The notes below the pieces were generated by a model, which did no database searches, had not been told where the DNA came from, and saw nothing but the letters and a program-made list of their open reading frames with translations. Shown here one piece after another: positions 36,705-43,947 of a stretch of DNA of 64,000 bases. Both the position numbers and the translations under genes were made by a program. Positions within the stretch are counted from its first letter, which is position 1. Every line of letters starts with the position of its first letter. The stretch spans positions 310,001 to 374,000 of the forward strand of contig NZ_JAEUAX010000002.1 in NCBI RefSeq assembly GCF_019511645.1, given 5' to 3'. The stretch comes from Microbacterium ureisolvens. Its GTDB lineage: Bacteria > Actinomycetota > Actinomycetes > Actinomycetales > Microbacteriaceae.

Positions 36705-37643
36705 TCAGCCGCCGAACCCGCACCAGGCGGCGACCCAGGTCAGGATGCGGCCGCGCATCTCCTCGCCGACGAACAGCTCCACCTCGCCGGCCTCGCCGTC
36801 CAGCTCGACCCCGAGGTCGAAGATCGTGCCGCGCTTGTCCTCCTGGACGGCGTGGGGGTCGCACCGGAGGGGCACGATCGGAATCTGCACCACGACCGGC
36901 TCGGCGTCGCCCTCGGCCACCTCGACGCCGAGTGGGTGGACCTCCTCCGAGGTGGGACCGGCGAAGTCGATGAGGTTCGTCCGTCCGATGCCCGAGACGG
37001 TGAGCGCGCCCCCACCGGTCGGGGTGACCGTGAGCTCCAGCGCGGCAGGCGCGCCGGGCGCGGAGGGCTCGAAGTCCGAGAAGACGAGGGACGCCGCATC
37101 CGTCACCCGCTCGAGCAGGCACTCGCGGGCGTGCAGCTCTGCGACGAAGCCGAGGGGGTCGGAAGCGGATGCGGTCACCTCGGTCGAGTCGGAGTCCTCG
37201 ACGAGCTCGAGCACGACCCGTGCCTCGCCGTCGTCGGGCGCGGTGCAGTCGACGGGCGGCAGCTGCACGCGGATGTCGACGCTGCTCCCGGCGGGAACGG
37301 TGCTGACGCGGCCTTCCATCACCCGGGCGGCGGGGCCGTCGAACCGGTCGTCCTCGACGCGCACCTCCCGCACCGTGAGCGGCGCGTCGCCGTCGTTCAC
37401 CAGATGCACCTGAGCCTGCCGACCCGCCACATCGGAACGCAGCTGCTGGAGCTCGACGAACGCTCCGGCCGGCAGCGTGGCGGCGGGCTCGGGAACCTCG
37501 GGGGCGGCCGACGCGCAGCCGGTCAGGATCAGCAGCGCCAGGCTCGTCCCGAGCACCCTGCCGCGTCCGGCGCGGCTCGCTCGGGAGACCGTTCGCAGGA
37601 CCGGCCGACGCTTCGACCTCGCGCGTGCGGCGGGTCGCCGCAT
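36705..37643 (-). CDS. putative lipoprotein of unknown function
   Basis: A roughly 312-residue exported protein with a lipobox, LLILTGCASA. The mature part is beta-rich, without enzyme motifs, and has four Cys after the lipobox (in PPVDCTAP, ARECLLE, PLRCDP and AAWCGF) that could form disulfides. It looks like two related beta-domains (RVQLPPVDCTAP and QIPIVPLRCDP begin similar segments), perhaps a duplication. The start is uncertain: ATG 37643 gives a long Arg-rich n-region, ATG 37694 a longer one still, and an internal GTG (coding for LGTSLALLILTGC) would give a compact lipoprotein signal. It follows menC by 15-65 bases and may share its transcript. Confidence 0.55.
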   Translation of the reverse strand: MRRPAARARSKRRPVLRTVSRASRAGRGRVLGTSLALLILTGCASAAPEVPEPAATLPAGAFVELQQLRSDVAGRQAQVHLVNDGDAPLTVREVRVEDDRFDGPAARVMEGRVSTVPAGSSVDIRVQLPPVDCTAPDDGEARVVLELVEDSDSTEVTASASDPLGFVAELHARECLLERVTDAASLVFSDFEPSAPGAPAALELTVTPTGGGALTVSGIGRTNLIDFAGPTSEEVHPLGVEVAEGDAEPVVVQIPIVPLRCDPHAVQEDKRGTIFDLGVELDGEAGEVELFVGEEMRGRILTWVAAWCGFGG

Positions 37644-37708
37644 CCATCCGCCGTCGATCCTGAGAAGGGTCCGCGCTCGGGAATCGACGGGCATGGGCGG
37701 GCGCGAGC

Positions 37709-38842
37709 TCAGCGGGTCAGTGTCTCGCGCGCGACGGTGAAGTCGTCGAGCGCGACCGGGTCGATCTCGACGCCGAGACCGTGACCGACGGGGACCCGCA
37801 CGTGGCCGTCCTCGAGCACGGCGGGCTCGGTCACGATGTCGCGGGGGTAGAAGCGCGCTGACGCCGACACGTCGCCGGGCAGCGTGAACCCCGGCAGCGC
37901 GGCGAGCGCCGCGTTCGCGGCTCGCCCGATCCCGGTCTCGAGCATCCCGCCGCACCACACCGGCACCCCGGCCGCGAGGCATCGGTCGTGGATCTTGACC
38001 GCCTCGATGTACCCGCCGACGCGGCCGGCCTTGACATTGATGACGGATGCCGAGCCCAGCGCGAGCGCATCGGCCGCCGCCTTGTCCGACACGATGGACT
38101 CGTCCAGGCACACCGGCGTCCGAAGCCGCTTCGCGAGGGTCGCATGGTCGACGAGGTCGTCCTCCTGCAGGGGCTGCTCGATGAGGAGCAGGTCGAAGCG
38201 GTCGAGCTCGGCGAGGGTGTCGGCATCCGCCATCGTGAAGGCCGAGTTCGCGTCGACCTGCAGCGGGATCGGGCCGAAGGCGTCGCGCACCGCGGCCGTG
38301 TCGCCGACGTCGCGACCGGGCTTGATCTTGATCTTGATGCGCACGTACCCCTCGTCGAGGTAGCCGCGCACCGCCTCGACGAGCGCCCCGGGATCGCGCT
38401 GGATCCCCACCGACACCCCGCTCGGCACACGGTCGCGCACTGCCCCGGCGTACTCGGCGAAGCTGCGGCCCTCCGCGCGGAGGGCGGCGTCGAGCACCGC
38501 GAGCTCGACGCCGGCCTTGGCCATGCGATGCCCCTTGAAAGGCTCGAGCACGTCCGCGACCTCCTCCGGCGCGATGCGCGCGCGGTCGAGCAGAGCCGGC
38601 GCAAGGAAGCGCAGCGCGACGTCCCAGGCGCCCTGCGTGTACTCGCTCGAGTACAGCGGGTCAGCCTGCGTGACGATCTCGCCCCACCCGTCGCCGTCGG
38701 CGGTCAGCGCCCGGACGACGATGACCTCGCGCACCGTCTCGGTGCCGAAAGAGGTGGTGAAGGGGGCGACGAGGGGCAGGTGCAGCACGCGCAGCTCGAA
38801 GCCTTCGAGGGTGACGGATGCCGCCGGCCGGGCGATGGGCAT
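37709..38842 (-). CDS. menC: o-succinylbenzoate synthase / N-acylamino acid racemase (enolase superfamily)
   Basis: A 377-residue enolase-superfamily enzyme. Catalytic Lys pair in RIKIKIKPGRD, metal ligands in QVDANSAF, LIEQPL and CLDES, second Lys in INVKAGRVGG, then GGMLETGIGRAANAALAALPGF, as in the menC2/Amycolatopsis-type OSBS-NAAAR branch. It forms o-succinylbenzoate in menaquinone synthesis and may also racemise N-acylamino acids. No other men gene lies nearby, so racemase activity cannot be excluded. Just upstream lie a leaderless -10 box and a triple tandem repeat. Confidence 0.85.
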   Translation of the reverse strand: MPIARPAASVTLEGFELRVLHLPLVAPFTTSFGTETVREVIVVRALTADGDGWGEIVTQADPLYSSEYTQGAWDVALRFLAPALLDRARIAPEEVADVLEPFKGHRMAKAGVELAVLDAALRAEGRSFAEYAGAVRDRVPSGVSVGIQRDPGALVEAVRGYLDEGYVRIKIKIKPGRDVGDTAAVRDAFGPIPLQVDANSAFTMADADTLAELDRFDLLLIEQPLQEDDLVDHATLAKRLRTPVCLDESIVSDKAAADALALGSASVINVKAGRVGGYIEAVKIHDRCLAAGVPVWCGGMLETGIGRAANAALAALPGFTLPGDVSASARFYPRDIVTEPAVLEDGHVRVPVGHGLGVEIDPVALDDFTVARETLTR

Positions 38843-38848
38843 GCGCTC

Positions 38849-38854
38849 AGCGTA
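38849..38854 (-). promoter_or_regulatory. -10 box TACGCT, leaderless menC promoter
   Basis: TACGCT on the minus strand ends 6 bases before the menC ATG. Confidence 0.55.
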
Positions 38855-38878
38855 CGCCCGGGCGGCGATGCAGCGAGG

Positions 38879-38976
38879 CGGTCGATGCGCGAAGCGCGGT
38901 CGGTGCGTCGCGGTCAGTGCGCGAAGCGCGGTCGTTGCGTCGCGGTCAGTGCGCGAAGCGCGTGGTCGGCGCGTCG
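38879..38976. repeat. three tandem 32-34 bp repeats upstream of menC
   Basis: Units lie at 38879-38910, 38911-38942 and 38943-38976 (the last with a 2-base insertion). Each carries TGCGCGAAGCGCG, a GCGC/GCGC hairpin with a GAA loop. The array begins 24 bases upstream of the menC -10 box and runs into the end of the small ORF on the same strand. Confidence 0.8.
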
Positions 38977-39104
38977 CGGAGGACCGGGACGTACGTGGAC
39001 CGGGCGACCCGCGGCCGCCGACGGCGCGGTTCTGCCGCCGGGTGCGCGGTTCCCCGCAGCACGTCGCCCAGGGCGACGATCAGGATCTCGATGTGCTCGC
39101 GCAT
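38946..39104 (-). CDS. possible small protein (52 residues)
   Basis: An ATG preceded by GAGGAG at ideal spacing opens a reading frame starting MREHIEILIVALGDVLRGT and ending TTRFAH before a TGA. A short hydrophobic helix is followed by an Arg/Pro-rich tail. I recognise no family. The strong ribosome-binding site is the main support; its 3' end overlaps the third tandem repeat, which argues for recent change. It would be transcribed toward menC. Confidence 0.4.
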   Translation of the reverse strand: MREHIEILIVALGDVLRGTAHPAAEPRRRRPRVARSTYVPVLRDAPTTRFAH

Positions 39105-39211
39105 GGCTCCTCCTCGTTCCCTTGAGAAGAGCGGCGGGCGTGTGCGCTGATACGTCCGTCTACCTGTGTGTCACGGTACGCCGGGGTTCCGACATCCCTC
39201 GGCCGTGATCT

Positions 39212-39261
39212 GCTCACCTGTCACGATCTGCCGGGGTCTCGGCACTTCGCGACAGGTGAGC
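39212..39261. repeat. 11-bp perfect inverted repeat with 28-base loop
   Basis: GCTCACCTGTC (39212-39222) pairs with GACAGGTGAGC (39251-39261). The loop begins a second copy of a TGTCACG..TGCCGGGG element also found near 39170. It lies past the cyclase stop and may be its terminator or a structured regulatory RNA. The gap 39105-39314 holds no gene I can support. Confidence 0.6.
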
Positions 39262-39314
39262 CAGGCAGTGCGAGCCCTGGGACGGCCACAAGCGAAGGGT
39301 CGCGGGCGCCCGGG

Positions 39315-40232
39315 TCAGGCGGGGACTTCGGCGAAGGCGCGCACCGGGAACGTGCCGAAGCCCTCGACCGCCGGCGGAGCTGCCGTGAACCGGGCGCGGC
39401 GCGGCGGCAGCGACCCGAGGTTCGTCAGGTGCTCCACGACGTGCACGCCGGCGCCGAGCAGCAGCGAGTGAGCCGGGCGCTCGCCGCCCGACTCGGTGTC
39501 GTCGATGTTCACGGAGTCGATGCCCACGAGTGCCGCCCCGGCGTCGATCAGCCACTGCGCGGCCTCGCCGGTCAGGAACGGCGCGCCGACTCCGTACTGG
39601 GGCTCACCGAACCAGCGGTCCCATCCGGTGTGGAGCAGCACGGCCGCGCCGCGCACGTCGCGATCGGCCAGCGTGGATGAATGGATGCCTCGGCGCGAGG
39701 CATCCCACGCATCCTCGAGGTGGAACACCTCGGCGCGCAGGCCCACGAGCGACGACAGGTCGAGGCCGGCCAGATCGCTCCCGTCGGCGTACCGGTGGAA
39801 AGGCGAGTCGAGGTACGTGCCCGTGTTGCCGATCATATGGATGACGTCCATCGCGAACTCCGTGCCGGGCGCGTACCGGGCGCGCGAGTCCTCGCGCGTG
39901 AGATGCGGGGTGATGGTCGGCGCGGGCAGGCCCGGGTAGGTCACGAGGCCGGCCCGGATGGGGTGGCTGAGATCCACGACGCGCGTCCGGCCGGTCGAGG
40001 GGGACGCGGCATCCACTCCCCTGCTCCCGCGGTAAGGCTCCTCGACGATGCGGAGACCGCGGAGCTCCACGTCGTCGACGAGGGCGAGCCCGAGGTGCGC
40101 GATCAGCAGCCGCGCGATCTCGTCCTCGCCGGTGTCGGCGCCCGGCAGGTCGAGCCGGAACCCCGTGCCGGAGAGGCCGCCGCCGTTGGCGAAGCGGATG
40201 TCGAAGTCGAAGTGCGCGCGGTACTCGGGCAT
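39315..40232 (-). CDS. cyclase/kynurenine-formamidase-like protein with extra N-terminal domain
   Basis: A 305-residue protein. Residues 65-305 follow the cyclase family (VVDLSHPIRAGLVTYPGLPAPTITP, then VLLHTGWDRWFGEPQYG and VGIDSVNIDD). The usual zinc motif HGGTHxDxPxH appears as IGNTGTYLDSPFHR: the first His is changed to Asn and the second to Tyr, with only Asp, Pro and the last His retained. Metal binding may thus differ. Residues 1-65 (MPEYRAHFDFDIRFANGGG) form a small extra domain not usual in the family. A GGATGCCTCG hairpin lies inside the gene (39683-39705). It has its own leaderless promoter. Confidence 0.8.
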   Translation of the reverse strand: MPEYRAHFDFDIRFANGGGLSGTGFRLDLPGADTGEDEIARLLIAHLGLALVDDVELRGLRIVEEPYRGSRGVDAASPSTGRTRVVDLSHPIRAGLVTYPGLPAPTITPHLTREDSRARYAPGTEFAMDVIHMIGNTGTYLDSPFHRYADGSDLAGLDLSSLVGLRAEVFHLEDAWDASRRGIHSSTLADRDVRGAAVLLHTGWDRWFGEPQYGVGAPFLTGEAAQWLIDAGAALVGIDSVNIDDTESGGERPAHSLLLGAGVHVVEHLTNLGSLPPRRARFTAAPPAVEGFGTFPVRAFAEVPA

Positions 40233-40239
40233 GCGGGTC

Positions 40240-40245
40240 AGCCTA
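40240..40245 (-). promoter_or_regulatory. -10 box TAGGCT, leaderless promoter for the cyclase-like gene
   Basis: TAGGCT on the minus strand ends 7 bases before the ATG at 40232. Confidence 0.6.
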
Positions 40246-40384
40246 GGGGCGCAGCATCCGTGGTCCTCCGGGGTGACGTGCACAATGGCAGGCGATCCGT
40301 GCATACTCGGCAGGATGGCTCCGTCTGCGCCTACGCGGTCGGGCGAGAAATGGCAACCCCGTCGGCCGATCCCGGCGTCGTCCG

Positions 40385-40390
40385 TAGCGT
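40385..40390 (+). promoter_or_regulatory. -10 box TAGCGT, leaderless SDR promoter
   Basis: TAGCGT ends 6 bases before the ATG at 40397. Confidence 0.6.
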
Positions 40391-40396
40391 CGCGGC

Positions 40397-41203
40397 ATGG
40401 ACACCTTCGACTTCGCCCCACGAACCGCGATCGTGACCGCCTCGGACTCGGGCATCGGACAGGCGACCGCCCTCGCCCTCGCCGACGCGGGCCTCGATGT
40501 CGGCATCACCTGGCACAGCGACGAGGCCGGCGCCCAGCGCACCGCGGACGCCGTGCGCGAGCGCGGGCGCACCGCAGAGGTGACGCGCTTCGACGCCACC
40601 GCGCTCGACGCGGTCGCCGGCACCATCGACGACCTCGTCGAACGCCTCGGCGGCGTCGACGTGTTCGTCAACAACGCCGGCGGCGGATCCGGCGGGCCTT
40701 TCCTCGAGGTGTCGATCGAGGACTGGCGCCAGATCATCGCGCTGAACCTGGACGGCGCGTTCGCCGGGCTTCAGGCGGCGGCACGCCACATGGTGAGGGC
40801 GGGCCATGGCGGGCGGCTCATCGCCATCACGAGCGTGCACGAGACGCAGCCACGCGTCGGGTCGGCGGCCTACGTCGCCGCCAAGCACGGGCTGGGCGGT
40901 CTCATCGAGACGATGGCGCAGGAGCTCGGGGAGCACGCCATCACCGTGAACGCGGTCGCCCCCGGCGAGATCGCGACTCCGCTGACGGACCAGGATCCCG
41001 AAGACGCCGAACGCACGCATCGTCCCGGCATCCCGCTCGGGCGCCCGGGCAAGCCCGAGGAGATCGCCGCGGTCGTCGCCTTCCTCGCGTCGCCTGCCGC
41101 CAGCTATGTGACCGGCGCGAGCTGGAGCGTCGACGGCGGCATGCTGCAGATGGGTCCGCAGGCGGGCTCGCACCTGAAGAGCGACGAGTGGCGGAGGGGA
41201 TGA
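40397..41203 (+). CDS. short-chain dehydrogenase/reductase
   Basis: A 268-residue classical SDR. Cofactor loop TAIVTASDSGIGQA (Ser-Asp in place of the usual Gly-Gly), NNAGGGSGGP, active Ser in ITSVHE and the catalytic YVAAKHG, then the ending SYVTGASWSVDGGMLQMGPQ. The family reduces ketones or oxidises alcohols with NAD(P)H; this one resembles glucose-dehydrogenase/FabG-type members. The following 67-residue gene starts 2 bases downstream. Confidence 0.88.
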   Translation: MDTFDFAPRTAIVTASDSGIGQATALALADAGLDVGITWHSDEAGAQRTADAVRERGRTAEVTRFDATALDAVAGTIDDLVERLGGVDVFVNNAGGGSGGPFLEVSIEDWRQIIALNLDGAFAGLQAAARHMVRAGHGGRLIAITSVHETQPRVGSAAYVAAKHGLGGLIETMAQELGEHAITVNAVAPGEIATPLTDQDPEDAERTHRPGIPLGRPGKPEEIAAVVAFLASPAASYVTGASWSVDGGMLQMGPQAGSHLKSDEWRRG

Positions 41204-41205
41204 CC

Positions 41206-41409
41206 ATGGACCGGGAAGACAGGGCCGACCGCACCGGCATGACCGACGAGGAGAAGCGACGCGACCAGCTGACGGCGGCGCCGAACGCCGTCGGGTCCGA
41301 CGCGGACCCTCGCATCGACGTCACGCATCGCGACGGCGTCACACGCATCGACATCCGCGACGACGCCGACGTGCGGCCCGGGGACCCGACCCGCGACCCC
41401 GAGGAGTAG
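41206..41409 (+). CDS. small hydrophilic acidic protein (67 residues)
   Basis: Begins MDREDRADRTGMTDEEKRR; it is highly charged, Asp-rich, without hydrophobic core or cysteines, and likely disordered. The ATG at 41206 has GGAGGGG six bases before it; an ATG at 41200 overlaps the SDR stop. Co-transcribed with the SDR. No family recognised. Confidence 0.6.
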   Translation: MDREDRADRTGMTDEEKRRDQLTAAPNAVGSDADPRIDVTHRDGVTRIDIRDDADVRPGDPTRDPEE

Positions 41410-41410
41410 G

Positions 41411-42124
41411 TCAGGGCCGGACGAGCAGATACCCGCGCGCGTCGTCGAAGCCGCCGATGGCGAGGCCCTCGGCCAGGTGGCCGACGAGCTGCTCGCGCAC
41501 GCGCGCACGCCAGACCGCAGCATCCACCGGCGTCTCCTGGCGAAGGGTCTCGATGTCGTGGGGGATCTCAACCGACGCGACCACCCGCTCGTCCTCGGGG
41601 GTGGGCACGGGCGGCGCGGCGAGCGCCCACGACACCATGATGCGGTCGGTCTCATCGCCGCGGTTCACGCCGTCGTCCATGGGACCGTAGTGGTTCACGA
41701 GGTACTCGGTGACACGCGTGCCGAGCACCCGCAGGTTGAAATGGGCGTTGCGGGCGACGAGCGGATCGAAGGTCCACGTGATGTGGCCGACGCCTCGCGC
41801 GAGGGCCCATTCCTGCTGGTGGCGCTTGAGCACGCGGCCGAGTCCCTGCGCCTGGTGGTCGGGAAGTACCCCGGTGATGTGGCTGTGCATCGAGCGCGCG
41901 GCGGGCTCCGCGAAGAACGCGACGGATGCCCCGACCATGCGGTCCTCGTCGTACAGGCCGACCGCATAGTTGCCGGCGTGGGCGAGCGCGCGCAGCAGGT
42001 TCGGCGGCATGCCCCCGCGGTCGCCGCCCCACACCTCGGCGAGCACGGCGGAGGCGCGGTGGACCTCTTCGACGGTGTCGAGGAAGCGGATGTCGATGCC
42101 GGGCGGCGTCGCGGTCTCGGCCAT
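41411..42124 (-). CDS. GNAT-family acetyltransferase
   Basis: A 237-residue protein with the acetyl-CoA-binding motif A as DHQAQGLGRVLKRHQQEWA and the beta-strand before it (SMHSHITGVLP). The region WTFDPLVARNAHFNLRVLGTRVTEYLVNHYGPM is typical of a distinct actinobacterial GNAT group of about 240-280 residues, often annotated as GNAT or chorismate synthase-like. Convergent with the small acidic gene, with one base between their ends. Confidence 0.82.
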   Translation of the reverse strand: MAETATPPGIDIRFLDTVEEVHRASAVLAEVWGGDRGGMPPNLLRALAHAGNYAVGLYDEDRMVGASVAFFAEPAARSMHSHITGVLPDHQAQGLGRVLKRHQQEWALARGVGHITWTFDPLVARNAHFNLRVLGTRVTEYLVNHYGPMDDGVNRGDETDRIMVSWALAAPPVPTPEDERVVASVEIPHDIETLRQETPVDAAVWRARVREQLVGHLAEGLAIGGFDDARGYLLVRP

Positions 42125-42201
42125 GTGCCCAGTCTGCACCCGCCCGCCCCCTCGCGCCGACCTCGCCCGTGGGCGGCGGAGCCGGGTGGGCAGAGCGCCG
42201 A

Positions 42202-42207
42202 TAGCCT
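42202..42207 (+). promoter_or_regulatory. -10 box TAGCCT, leaderless MFS promoter
   Basis: TAGCCT ends 6 bases before the ATG at 42214, favouring it over the GTG at 42211. Confidence 0.6.
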
Positions 42208-42213
42208 GAAGTG

Positions 42214-43656
42214 ATGGGTACGGGTGACGACGACGCGAGAAGAAGACTCACCCGGATGCCTCGCCAGGGCGCCATCGTGGCGGTGCTGGCGATCGCGGGG
42301 CTCGCGTCGTCGTTCATGTTCACGCTGGTCGTGCCGATCCAGTCGAAGCTGCCCGAGCTCTTGAACGCGAGCCGCGACGACACGGCGTGGGTCGTCACCT
42401 CGACCCTCCTCGCGGCAGCCGTCATGACACCCATCGCCGGGCGCCTCGGCGACATGTACGGCAAGCGGCGCATCGTGCTCGTGCTGCTGGCGCTGCTGGT
42501 CGCGGGATCGGTCATCGCCGCAGCATCCACCGGCATCATCGGCGTGATCGTGGGACGGACGCTTCAGGGCGCCGTGACCGGCGTGATCCCGCTCGGCATC
42601 TCGATCCTTCGCGACGTGCTGCACGAGGACAGGGTCGACTCGGCCATCGCCCTCATCAGCGCGACGCTCGGCGTGGGCGGCGCGCTCGGGCTGCCGGTCA
42701 GCGCGTTCATCACCGAGCGCAGCGACTGGCACGTGCTGTTCTGGGTGTCGGCGGCGCTCGGAGCCGCCGTGTTCGCCCTCGTGCTGTGGATCGTCCCGGT
42801 GAGCGCTCTGCGCACGGGAGGGAGGTTCGACTACGTCGGAACCCTCGGTCTCTCGGTGGGCCTCGTGGGTGTGCTGCTCGCGGTCTCACGGGGCAACGAG
42901 TGGGGCTGGGCCTCTCCCGCCGTGCTCGCGTGCGGCCTGGGCGGCCTCGCCGTGCTGCTGCTGTGGGGCTGGTACGAGCTGCGCATCGCGGATCCGCTGC
43001 TCGACCTGCGCGTCGCGGCGCGTCGCCCGGTCCTGCTCACCAACCTCGCCTCCATCGCGTTCGGCTTCTCGCTCTTCGCGTCGAACGTGATCTACCCGCA
43101 GATGCTCGAACTGCCGATCGCCGCCGGTGGATTCGGCCTGTCGCTCGTGGCAGCGAGCCTCGTCGTGATGCCGGCGGGGCTCGTGATGATGGTGCTCTCG
43201 CCCTTCTCGGGGCAGCTGGCGCGCACGGTCGGACCCAAGCTGCTCCTCGTGCTCGGCGCCGTCGCGCTCGTCGTCACCTACGGGTTCACCCTCCTGTTCG
43301 CGAGCGAGGTGTGGCAGATCCTCGTCGCGAACATCGGCATCGGCTTCGGCATCGGGTTCGGCTACGCCGCGATGCCGATGCTCATCATGCGTTCGGTGCC
43401 GCAGTCCGAGACGGGCGCGTCCAACGGCCTCAACGCCCTGTTCCGCTCGCTCGGCACGAGCACCGCCGCGGCCGTGGTCGGCGCGGTGCTCGCCACCTTC
43501 GCGGTCGAGATCGACGGCGTCCCCGTGCCCGAGCCGGCGGCCTTCCACATCTCGTTCCTGCTCGGGGGCGGCGCGGCGCTCATCGCGCTGCTGGTGGCCC
43601 TGTTCATCCCGCGCCATCACGCGCCCGAGGAGCGCCATCCGTCCCTCCCCGAGTGA
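42214..43656 (+). CDS. MFS transporter, DHA2-like (14 TM)
   Basis: A 480-residue multi-pass membrane protein with about 14 helices. It has the MFS motif A GRLGDMYGKRR after helix 2 and a DHA2-type helix 5 region (GRTLQGAVTGVIPLGISILRD). The family exports drugs or metabolites by proton antiport. The N-terminal residues MGTGDDDARRRLTRMPRQ form a short cytoplasmic tail. Substrate unknown. Confidence 0.85.
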   Translation: MGTGDDDARRRLTRMPRQGAIVAVLAIAGLASSFMFTLVVPIQSKLPELLNASRDDTAWVVTSTLLAAAVMTPIAGRLGDMYGKRRIVLVLLALLVAGSVIAAASTGIIGVIVGRTLQGAVTGVIPLGISILRDVLHEDRVDSAIALISATLGVGGALGLPVSAFITERSDWHVLFWVSAALGAAVFALVLWIVPVSALRTGGRFDYVGTLGLSVGLVGVLLAVSRGNEWGWASPAVLACGLGGLAVLLLWGWYELRIADPLLDLRVAARRPVLLTNLASIAFGFSLFASNVIYPQMLELPIAAGGFGLSLVAASLVVMPAGLVMMVLSPFSGQLARTVGPKLLLVLGAVALVVTYGFTLLFASEVWQILVANIGIGFGIGFGYAAMPMLIMRSVPQSETGASNGLNALFRSLGTSTAAAVVGAVLATFAVEIDGVPVPEPAAFHISFLLGGGAALIALLVALFIPRHHAPEERHPSLPE

Positions 43657-43665
43657 ACGAGCGGG

Positions 43666-43683
43666 GCTCCTCAGCTGAGGAGC
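43666..43683. repeat. 18-bp perfect palindrome after the MFS gene
   Basis: GCTCCTCAGCTGAGGAGC, 10 bases past the MFS stop. It is probably a terminator hairpin and opens a hairpin-rich gap that runs to 43947. Confidence 0.6.
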
Positions 43684-43764
43684 GCCGCCTCGTCCTCGAA
43701 TGAGGACCAGAGCCGGGCTGCGGAGCGCCGCCTCGTCCTCGAATGAGGACCAGAGCCGGGCTGC
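43679..43764. repeat. two exact 43-bp tandem repeats
   Basis: Units 43679-43721 and 43722-43764 are identical. Each holds GTCCTC-GAAT-GAGGAC, a 6-bp hairpin with a 4-base loop. The remaining gap carries further CTCCTCAAC/CCGAGGA motifs. No coding potential. Confidence 0.85.
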
Positions 43765-43947
43765 GGAGCGGACCCGTCCGAACGCTCCTCAACTCGGCGC
43801 AGCTCCTCAACCGAGGATCGCGCTCTCGTCGATCCGCGCGCCGTGCTCTGTGCCCCGCGCTCGGACCGGGGCGTGCGCGCCGGGGTCTATCGCGCCCGCA
43901 CGGCGCATCGCTAGCCTGACCTCTACCGGGGCGACGGGAGCGGGCGC

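Noticed and set aside
38879..38976. CRISPR array
   Set aside because: Units are contiguous with no unique spacers, only three copies, and no cas genes lie nearby.
43679..43764. Insertion-sequence ends or attachment site
   Set aside because: No transposase or integrase gene is present and the units are direct tandem copies of 43 bases.
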